A stretch of 64,000 nucleotides of DNA from Agromyces protaetiae (GTDB taxonomy: Bacteria > Actinomycetota > Actinomycetes > Actinomycetales > Microbacteriaceae), in assembly GCF_030866785.1 (NCBI RefSeq), contig NZ_CP133018.1:806001-870000 (forward strand). The letters are read 5' to 3'. The notes under the pieces were generated by a model. The model was not told where the DNA came from. It saw only the letters and a program-made list of their open reading frames with translations, and did no database searches. Below, piece by piece: positions 58,248-64,000 of this stretch; the first letter of the stretch is position 1, and each line of letters starts with the position of its first letter. The position numbers and the translations under genes were made by a program.

Positions 58248-60224
58248 TCAGGTGGCCGGCTCGAAGACGACGTCGGTCGTCGGGGCGCTGCAGCAGACGA
58301 GCACCGAGCCCGCCGGGGGAGGCACGAGCGGCTCGCTGAGGTACTCGACCTCGCCCGCCCGCAGCACGCGCGCGCAGGTGCCGCACGCGCCCACGCGGCA
58401 TCCGCTCGGCCAGTCCACGCCGATGCCCTCGACCGCATCGAGCACCGAGCCCGACTCGGGCCGCCACATGAGCTCGTCCTCGCCGAACGAGATGCGGTGC
58501 GGCCCGGTGGTCGACGGCGGTCGCGGCTCGGTGAGCTCGGCCGCGGTCGGCGAGAAGAACACCTCGGCGTGCACCCGGTCGGCGGCGACGCCTGCGGCCT
58601 CGACCGCCGCGCGCACCGAGGCCGTGAAGCCGGCCGGCCCGCATACGTACACGTCGGTGTTCGCGGGGGTGAGTCCGGTGAGCGTGGCCGCGAGGGCCTC
58701 GGGTGTCGGCCGGCCGGCCGACGCGCCGAGCGCGGTCGCCGCCTCGGTGGTCTCGCGCGTCAGGTAGACGGATGCCTCGGCGTCGCCGATCACGGCGATC
58801 GCCTCGCGCACCTCATTCCAGAGCGGCAGCCCCTCAGCGGTGCGGTCGACGTGCAGCACGCGCACGCGCCGAGGTGCGGCGCCCGGGCCGACACCTTCGG
58901 CGGCGCGCGCGGCGGATACGCTCGCGGCCAGCGCCCGGAGCATCGCGACCGTCGGTGTGATGCCGGCGCCGGCGCTGACGAACACCACGTCACCCGAGGC
59001 ATCCGGATCGATCGTCACGTCGCCGAACGGGCCGCTCACGACGAGCTCGCGCCCGACCTCGAACGCGTCGTGCAGCTCCGAGGAGATGCGGCCGTCGCGT
59101 TTCACGCTGATACGCATGCGCGCTGGTCGCCCGGTCGCGTCCGGCACGAATGGCACCCCCGTGTCGGCCGCGCCGGCCGCCTCCACGGCGGAGATCGTGT
59201 AACACCGCCACGAGGGGGCCGCCGCGCCGGGGATGTGCACGCGCACGTGCTGCCCGGGCCTGGCCTCGGGCAGGAAGCCGAACGGGTCGGAGAGCCACAG
59301 GCTCGTCACGTTCGCCGATTCGTCGTGGCGCGCGAGCACGCGTGCCGTGCGCGGCCAGCCATGCTCGGGCTCGAGCGGCTCCGAGAGCGGCGCGCCGCCG
59401 GCCGGGGCCGGCTCGTCCAGCAGCGAGATCGGGTCGCCGGGCGCGAAGCGCCCCGCCTCGACCACGCGCGCGTACACGCCGCAGAACATGTGCCCGAACC
59501 GGCTCGCGAGCAGGGCGGGCACATTGAGGTCGGAGACGGCGTCGAGCGGGTTGATGGTCGTCGCCCGGCAGCGGTCGGTCGGTTGGAACACCTCGAACAC
59601 GGCGTCGCCGATGCGGATGCGCCGGCCGAGGAGCGCCAGCTCGCCCCACGCGGGCAGGCCGCCGAGGTACAGGTTGCCGCGGAACCGGCGCTGATCGATG
59701 GCCTCGCCCGCGGCCGCGCCGAGCGCGTCGAGCGTCGCGAGGTTGATGATCGAAAGGTGTGCGGCGGGCCAGTCCCAGAGTCCCGCCGCGGTCGTGCGCA
59801 CGAGCGACGGCGGCCCTGCGGGACCGGCCGGAAGCAGATCGCGGAGGAGCGCATCGACCGGGCTCGCCTGGATCGTGCCCGCGTCGTCGCGCTCGCCGCC
59901 GAGGTCGACGCTCGCCGTGCGCCCGTCGGGCGCGGTCACGGTGAGCGTGGGGTGATCGCCCTCGGCGTCGGCGAGCGCGGTGCCGAACGCCGCGATGCGC
60001 TCCTGCTTGGCGAGGTGGAAGTACGCCTCCCGCGGGTTCCAGCCGGTGCGCATGCGCGCCGGCACGAGTGCGTGCTCGATGGCGTGGCTGCGGTCCCAGC
60101 GGAGTCCCCGGCCGGGGACCACCTCGACCGGCCCGTCAGCGGGCACGCCCCGCAGGCCCTTCACCGGGTAGCGGACGACGCGCTGCACGAACGGCTCGCG
60201 CTGCACGAACGGCTCAGGCCGCAC
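58248..60224 (-). CDS. MOSC - ferredoxin-reductase - [2Fe-2S] ferredoxin fusion
   Basis: 658 residues from GTG 60224, five bases after GGAGG; an ATG at 60275 opens the frame but lies on an operator-like palindrome. Domain 1 (~1-260): MOSC with N-terminal barrel (RVVRYPVKGLRG) and the Cys of PTDRCRATTINP. Domain 2 (~290-530): FAD/NAD reductase with RCYTIS and VSAGAGITPTVAML, CGPAGF. Domain 3 (~560-658): plant-type ferredoxin, PSGCRVGACGTC and late VCCSA. It passes electrons from NAD(P)H to a partner oxygenase (carnitine/Rieske-reductase style). The oxygenase is not in the window. Confidence 0.88.
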   Translation of the reverse strand: MRPEPFVQREPFVQRVVRYPVKGLRGVPADGPVEVVPGRGLRWDRSHAIEHALVPARMRTGWNPREAYFHLAKQERIAAFGTALADAEGDHPTLTVTAPDGRTASVDLGGERDDAGTIQASPVDALLRDLLPAGPAGPPSLVRTTAAGLWDWPAAHLSIINLATLDALGAAAGEAIDQRRFRGNLYLGGLPAWGELALLGRRIRIGDAVFEVFQPTDRCRATTINPLDAVSDLNVPALLASRFGHMFCGVYARVVEAGRFAPGDPISLLDEPAPAGGAPLSEPLEPEHGWPRTARVLARHDESANVTSLWLSDPFGFLPEARPGQHVRVHIPGAAAPSWRCYTISAVEAAGAADTGVPFVPDATGRPARMRISVKRDGRISSELHDAFEVGRELVVSGPFGDVTIDPDASGDVVFVSAGAGITPTVAMLRALAASVSAARAAEGVGPGAAPRRVRVLHVDRTAEGLPLWNEVREAIAVIGDAEASVYLTRETTEAATALGASAGRPTPEALAATLTGLTPANTDVYVCGPAGFTASVRAAVEAAGVAADRVHAEVFFSPTAAELTEPRPPSTTGPHRISFGEDELMWRPESGSVLDAVEGIGVDWPSGCRVGACGTCARVLRAGEVEYLSEPLVPPPAGSVLVCCSAPTTDVVFEPAT

Positions 60225-60258
60225 GGGCACCTCCCTGCCGTGGCTCGACGGACTCGCA

Positions 60259-60272
60259 CCGGATCGATCCGG
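60259..60272. promoter_or_regulatory. Palindromic operator copy a
   Basis: CCGGATCGATCCGG, perfect 14-bp palindrome, 35 bases upstream of the MOSC-reductase GTG start and covering its upstream ATG. Confidence 0.7.
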
Positions 60273-60283
60273 CATTCCGAGCC

Positions 60284-60313
60284 AACGTAGCCGGTACGAA
60301 CACTGTTCGTCAA
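60284..60313 (-). promoter_or_regulatory. Possible promoter of the MOSC-reductase gene
   Basis: On the minus strand TTGACG (60308-60313), 18-base spacer, TACGTT (60284-60289); the -10 is weak. Confidence 0.35.
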
Positions 60314-60316
60314 TGA

Positions 60317-60337
60317 GTGCCGGAACGATCCGTCATG
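60317..60337. promoter_or_regulatory. Operator copy b
   Basis: Core GCCGGA-ACGA-TCCGTC, two mismatches from the palindrome; just upstream of the predicted minus-strand -35. Confidence 0.6.
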
Positions 60338-60383
60338 CGCGGTTACCGGCATGTTTCAGTCCCGCATTTTCCGCCCGGATGTC

Positions 60384-60439
60384 TTGACGCCCCTCGATCG
60401 CACCGCTACATTCGCCAAAACGCCGGAACGATCCGGCAC
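60384..60439 (+). promoter_or_regulatory. Promoter of the peptide importer with operator copy c
   Basis: TTGACG (60384-60389), 17-base spacer, TACATT (60407-60412), then the perfect palindrome GCCGGA-ACGA-TCCGGC (60422-60437) about ten bases past the -10. 94 bases before the ATG at 60532. These sites account for the 307-base gap 60225-60531. Confidence 0.65.
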
Positions 60440-60531
60440 CTCGATAGGTCCACTCGCTCCACCCCTCAGCGCGAACACAGACCGCGGTCGCATCGGCGGC
60501 CGCCACCACGCACCCAAGGAGTCGAACACCC

Positions 60532-62151
60532 ATGCGACACACACGCCCCCTGCTGATCGGCCTCGCCGCCGGCGCCCTGCTGCTCACCGGCTGTACCGCC
60601 CAACCCGCCGCCGAATCCGGCGGCTCCGAAGAGGTCGCGGAGGGCTTCCTCGCGGTGGCCGACGACTCGATCGAGTCGAGCGGCACCTTCCGCGCCTACC
60701 TCGACTACGACACCGTCGAGCCGAACGGCCTCGACCCGCGCTCGGCCGACACGGCCAGGTCGTGGACGATCATGGGCCTGAGCTACGAGACGCTCGTCAA
60801 CATCGACGAGAACTTCGAGTTCACCCCGGGACTCGCCGAGTCGTGGGAGGAGGTCAGCCCGACCGAGTACGTGTTCCAGCTCCGCGACGACGCGGTGTTC
60901 TCGAACGGCCGGCCGATGACCCCCGAGGACGTGACGGGCAGCATCGAGCTCCTGCTCGAGTCGCAGTCGGCCTGGTCGGCCCAGCTCGGGCCCGTGGCGT
61001 CCGCCGACGTCACCGGCGAGCACGAGGTGACCATCACGCTCTCGAGCCCGTACACGGCCCTGCTCGGCGCGCTCGCCAACACCCCCGCCGGCATCCTGCC
61101 CGTCCAGGAGGTGCGCGACGGCACCGTGGACCTCACGACCGAGATGGTCGGCACCGGTCCGTTCGTCGCCACCGAGCACGTGCAGGACGAGTCGTGGACC
61201 TTCGAGCAGAACCCGCACTACCCGGGCCTCGACGAGCTCGGCATCGACACGATCGAGCTCGAGATCGTGCCCGACGAGGCCAACCGCCTCGCCGCGATCC
61301 GCGACGGCAGCGCGCAGTACGCGTTCTTCAACAACGCCGACGCGCTCGACCTGCTCGCGGGCACCCCGAACGCGACCGCGGTGAACCAGCAGAACACCGA
61401 CTTCTACTACGTGATCCTGAACTCCACCGACCCCGACTCGCCGCTCGCGGATCCGAAGGTGCGGCAGGCGGTCAATGCCGCGATCGACCGCGCGCAGCTC
61501 TCTGACCTCGCGCTCGCCGGGCACGGCCTGCCCACCGGCGTCACCCCGGTCTCGCTGCCGGGCGCATGCAACCCCGACGACCTGCCGTCCGCGCAGATGA
61601 CCGACGAGGAGATCACCGCGGCGTTCGAGGAGGCCGGCGGCGACCTCGAGCTCTCGCTCGTCACCTGGAACTCCGAGAGCGCGCCCGGCCAGATCGCCCA
61701 GATCCTCCAGCAGCAGCTCGAACCGTTCGGCGTGACCGTCGACATCGAGATCGTCGACGACGCGACCTACGGGGCGGCGTTCTTCAACGGCGGCCCCGCG
61801 ACGGCCGACATCGGCGTGAGCTGGTTCGCCGGGTACGGTGACGCCGCGATGGTGTCGCGCTGGTGGAACACCGACGTGACCGCGTTCACCGCGGGCTTCA
61901 TGACGGGCAACCCCGAGGTGAACGCCCTCGTCGTCGACGCGAGCGAGGAGCCCGCGGGTGCGAGCCGCGATGCGATCCTCACGGACCTCTGCGCGGCGGT
62001 CGACGAGCAGGCCGAGATGGTGCCGCTCATGACCCGGCCCGGCGTCATCGCCTACCGGACCGACCTGGTCAGCCCGACCATCAACGCGAACGAGGGCTAC
62101 GGCGACATCTTCCGCTACCTCACGGACTTCCGGCTGATCGGGGCCGAGTAG
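60532..62151 (+). CDS. Peptide/nickel-type ABC transporter substrate-binding lipoprotein
   Basis: 539 residues from ATG 60532 (CAAGGAG upstream). Signal MRHTRPLLIGLAAGALLLTGC with lipobox LTGC. Family-5 binding protein: GLSYETLVNIDENFEFTPGLAESWEE (in parts: GLSYETLV, PGLAESWE), FQLRDDAVFSNGRPMTPEDV, VRQAVNAAIDR. It binds oligopeptides or other cationic/zwitterionic solutes. It heads an operon with DppB- and DppC-like permeases and is divergent from the MOSC-reductase gene. Confidence 0.92.
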   Translation: MRHTRPLLIGLAAGALLLTGCTAQPAAESGGSEEVAEGFLAVADDSIESSGTFRAYLDYDTVEPNGLDPRSADTARSWTIMGLSYETLVNIDENFEFTPGLAESWEEVSPTEYVFQLRDDAVFSNGRPMTPEDVTGSIELLLESQSAWSAQLGPVASADVTGEHEVTITLSSPYTALLGALANTPAGILPVQEVRDGTVDLTTEMVGTGPFVATEHVQDESWTFEQNPHYPGLDELGIDTIELEIVPDEANRLAAIRDGSAQYAFFNNADALDLLAGTPNATAVNQQNTDFYYVILNSTDPDSPLADPKVRQAVNAAIDRAQLSDLALAGHGLPTGVTPVSLPGACNPDDLPSAQMTDEEITAAFEEAGGDLELSLVTWNSESAPGQIAQILQQQLEPFGVTVDIEIVDDATYGAAFFNGGPATADIGVSWFAGYGDAAMVSRWWNTDVTAFTAGFMTGNPEVNALVVDASEEPAGASRDAILTDLCAAVDEQAEMVPLMTRPGVIAYRTDLVSPTINANEGYGDIFRYLTDFRLIGAE

Positions 62152-62155
62152 TCCC

Positions 62156-63337
62156 ATGCGTGTCATCCGTTGGCTCCCGGGGAGGCTCCTCAGTGCGCTC
62201 GTCGTGCTGCTCGGGGCATCCATCCTGATCTTCGCGGCGGTCAGGAGCCTCCCCGGGGACTTCGCCCAGATCGTGCTCGGCCCGCTCGCCGACGAGGCGC
62301 AGCGGGCCGAGCTCCGGGAGACGTTCGGCTTCGACCGGAGCCTGCCCGAGCAGTACCTGCTCTGGCTCGGCAACGCCGCCCGCGGCGACTTCGGCGTCTC
62401 GCTCGCGAGCCAGCAGCCCGTGGTCGACGAGCTCCTGTCGCGGCTGCCCGTCACCGCGTTGCTCGCCGCGATGGCCATGCTCATCACGATCGCGATCGGC
62501 GTGCCGCTCGGCGTCTACGCCGGCACCCACGCCTCGACCGGGCGCGGCAGCGTCGCGACCCGCATCGTGTCGACGATCGGCATCAGCCTCCCGGAGTTCG
62601 TGCTCGGCTGCCTCGTGGTCTTCCTGTTCTCACGGTTCAGCCTCGGGCTCTCGGTCGGCACGTTCGTCTCGCCCACCGCCGACCTCGGCGGCGGGCTCGT
62701 CTCGCTGCTGCTGCCCGCGATCGTGCTCTCGATCTTCTGCGTCGCCGCGACTGCGCGCACGACGCGCGATGCCGTGATGAACGTGCTCGTCGAGCCGCAC
62801 ATCGCCGCGTCGGTCGCCCGCGGCGAACGCAAGTGGTTCATCGTGCGGCACCACGTGCTGCGGAACGCACTCATCCCCGTGCTCACGCTCACGGCCACGA
62901 TCACCGCGGCCCTGCTCGGCGGCACGATCATCGTCGAGCGGGTGTTCAACGTGCCGGGCATCGGCTCGTACCTCGTGCTCGCGCTCGACCGCCGCGACTA
63001 CCCCGTCATCCAGACCACGGTGCTGCTCGCGACCGCCGTGTTCGTGCTGTCGAGCCTCGTCATCGACATCCTCACCGGCATCATCGACCCCCGCGTCTCG
63101 GTCGAGTCGCGCGCGACGGCGCGCGCGAGCCGCCGGGCGCGGCTTCGCGGCCGGCTCGGCGGGAAGGTCGCGACGGATGTCTCGCGGGCAGCGCCGGATC
63201 CCTCGCGGGCGGCGGATTCCTCGCGGGCGCCCCGCGTGGACGCCGCGCAGGACGCCCGGGCGGCTCCCTCGCCGGGCGTCGCGCCCGAGGCATCCGGCCA
63301 GACCGCCGACACCGAGTTGAACGGGAGCCGCGCATGA
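62156..63337 (+). CDS. ABC transporter permease, DppB-like
   Basis: 393 residues, four bases after the binding-protein gene. Six membrane segments; start RLLSALVVLLGASILIFAAVRSLPGD is typical of DppB. EAA-like loop near residue 225 (HHVLRNALIPVLT). Normal DppB ends near residue 315; here ~75 further Ala/Arg/Ser/Asp-rich residues follow (RAAPDPSRAADSSRAPR), a low-complexity cytosolic tail. Confidence 0.9.
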   Translation: MRVIRWLPGRLLSALVVLLGASILIFAAVRSLPGDFAQIVLGPLADEAQRAELRETFGFDRSLPEQYLLWLGNAARGDFGVSLASQQPVVDELLSRLPVTALLAAMAMLITIAIGVPLGVYAGTHASTGRGSVATRIVSTIGISLPEFVLGCLVVFLFSRFSLGLSVGTFVSPTADLGGGLVSLLLPAIVLSIFCVAATARTTRDAVMNVLVEPHIAASVARGERKWFIVRHHVLRNALIPVLTLTATITAALLGGTIIVERVFNVPGIGSYLVLALDRRDYPVIQTTVLLATAVFVLSSLVIDILTGIIDPRVSVESRATARASRRARLRGRLGGKVATDVSRAAPDPSRAADSSRAPRVDAAQDARAAPSPGVAPEASGQTADTELNGSRA

Positions 63338-64000
63338 CCGCCGTGCTGCAGCACACCGCGCGCCGCCGCAACCCGATCGCCCGCGCCTGGGCGTACCTCG
63401 CCTCGTTCGACGGCCTCGCCACCTCTGCCATGTGGACGCTCGCGGTGCTGTTCACGGTCGCCGTGCTCGGTCGACTCTTCGGCCTCGGCGGCAGCCCGAC
63501 GGCGATCGTCGGGCCGCGGCTCGCGCCGCCGTCGCTCGCGTACCCGGCCGGGACCGACAGCCTCGGCCGGTCGCTGCTGCCCCGGCTCATCGAGGGCGTC
63601 ATGACGACGCTGCTGCTGTCCGCGCTCGCCGTGCTGCTGACCGCGGTCATCGCGACCGTGTGCGGCATCGTGGCCGGCTACCGAGGCGGCCGCGTGGGCG
63701 GCACCATCATGCGCATCGGCGACATCCTGTACGCGTTCCCCGCGATCGTGCTCGCGATCCTCATCGCCGCGGTCGTCGGCCCGGGGTACGTGGCCGCGCT
63801 CTGCAGCATCGTGCTCGTGACGGTGCCGCTGATGACCCGGATGGTGGGTCAGGCCGCGCGTCTCGTCGCGCAGCGCGACTTCGTGACCTCGTCGGTCATC
63901 AGCGGCGTGCGCACGCCGACGATCCTCGCGCGGCACATCCTGCGGAACGTCTCGGGCACCGTCGCGGTGCAGGGCACCTACGCCCTGTCGGTCGCGATCC
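63334..64000 (+). CDS. ABC transporter permease, DppC-like (3' partial)
   Basis: At least 222 residues; ATG 63334 overlaps the DppB stop (ATGA) and the frame is open to the window end. GTDSLGRSLLPRLIEG is the periplasmic signature of DppC (TDxxGRD-like), followed by membrane segments and ILARHILRNVSGTV in the cytosolic coupling loop. ATPase subunits are expected beyond the edge. Confidence 0.9.
   Translation, partial: MTAVLQHTARRRNPIARAWAYLASFDGLATSAMWTLAVLFTVAVLGRLFGLGGSPTAIVGPRLAPPSLAYPAGTDSLGRSLLPRLIEGVMTTLLLSALAVLLTAVIATVCGIVAGYRGGRVGGTIMRIGDILYAFPAIVLAILIAAVVGPGYVAALCSIVLVTVPLMTRMVGQAARLVAQRDFVTSSVISGVRTPTILARHILRNVSGTVAVQGTYALSVAI

Noticed and set aside
58134..60290. 718-codon plus-strand frame opposite the MOSC-reductase
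   Set aside because: Begins in the 17-bp minisatellite and has no motif; the minus-strand gene has FAD, NAD and 2Fe-2S motifs.
1..64000. tRNA, rRNA, riboswitch and prophage genes
   Set aside because: Looked for tRNA-like cloverleaf ends, rRNA signatures and phage structural genes while reading and saw none; a covariance-model search would be needed to exclude small RNAs.

Overview
The window is about 70% G+C chromosomal DNA with tightly packed genes, many GTG starts and frequent 4-base ATGA/GTGA overlaps. Gene content (CUT1 sugar importers without their own ATPase, a LASTG wall-anchored enzyme, an OhrR-like MarR, MNT/HEPN, many sugar catabolic regulators) suggests a plant- or soil-associated actinobacterium, most likely a Microbacteriaceae member of the Agromyces/Microbacterium type. 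That placement is inference from style and homology. I saw no rRNA, tRNA, CRISPR array, integrase or transposase.

Layout. 1-8.5 kb: housekeeping and accessory genes (TMEM175 channel running in frame into a deaminase, methyltransferase, VOC protein, GNAT, a frameshifted SRPBCC gene beside the stump of an epimerase gene, an MNT/HEPN pair, GntR-DUF1648, hydrolase). 8.5-25.5 kb: a large divergent sugar locus. An AgaS-type SIS isomerase/deaminase, two PfkB kinases (one LacC-like), a class II aldolase, a DeoR regulator and a CUT1 importer together fit amino-sugar/tagatose-phosphate catabolism. A GH4 glycosidase, IlvD/Edd dehydratase, FAH-family enzyme and 2-hydroxyacid dehydrogenase add a sugar-acid branch. 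A saccharopine-dehydrogenase-like protein, a tautomerase-like protein and a degenerate NodB-like protein are unusual members. 25.5-39 kb: D,D-carboxypeptidase, TetR/oxidoreductase with three clear operators, lipoprotein, GNAT, 3-hydroxybenzoate-hydroxylase-like monooxygenase with IclR/MFS, GH65 phosphorylase, two hydrolases and a bifunctional-nuclease-family (DUF151) gene.

39-52.6 kb is the most interesting part. A five-gene minus-strand operon encodes a xylose-isomerase-like barrel, an L-gulonate-3-dehydrogenase-like enzyme, a DhaK-DhaL kinase, an RpiB of the DerI/EryI type and a TIM-like isomerase of the LerI type. It diverges, around a FCD-GntR regulator, from a plus-strand set encoding a CUT1 importer, a GH51 arabinofuranosidase and a wall-anchored GH43 endo-arabinanase. 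The same TCCTATAGGA palindrome lies in front of both arms. No araA, araB or araD gene is present in the window. The locus therefore looks like arabinan utilisation coupled to a tetrulose (erythrulose) route; stereochemistry would allow L-arabinonate -> 3-keto acid -> L-erythrulose -> erythrose 4-phosphate, which is a hypothesis. The island is bracketed by an intact DUF151 gene on the left (38544-39050) and a direct-repeat, internally deleted fragment of the same gene on the right (52599-52704), which suggests it arrived as a block.

52.7-64 kb: OhrR-like MarR with a zinc-ribbon protein and a clean operator, a BBE-like flavoprotein, a 1015-residue kinase/M23-like/aminotransferase fusion, a MOSC-reductase-[2Fe-2S] fusion, and a divergent peptide-type ABC importer cut by the window end. 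Three copies of a CCGGA-N4-TCCGG palindrome sit between the last two. Two further themes run through the window: long intergenic inverted repeats (four) and GC-rich minisatellites (six).
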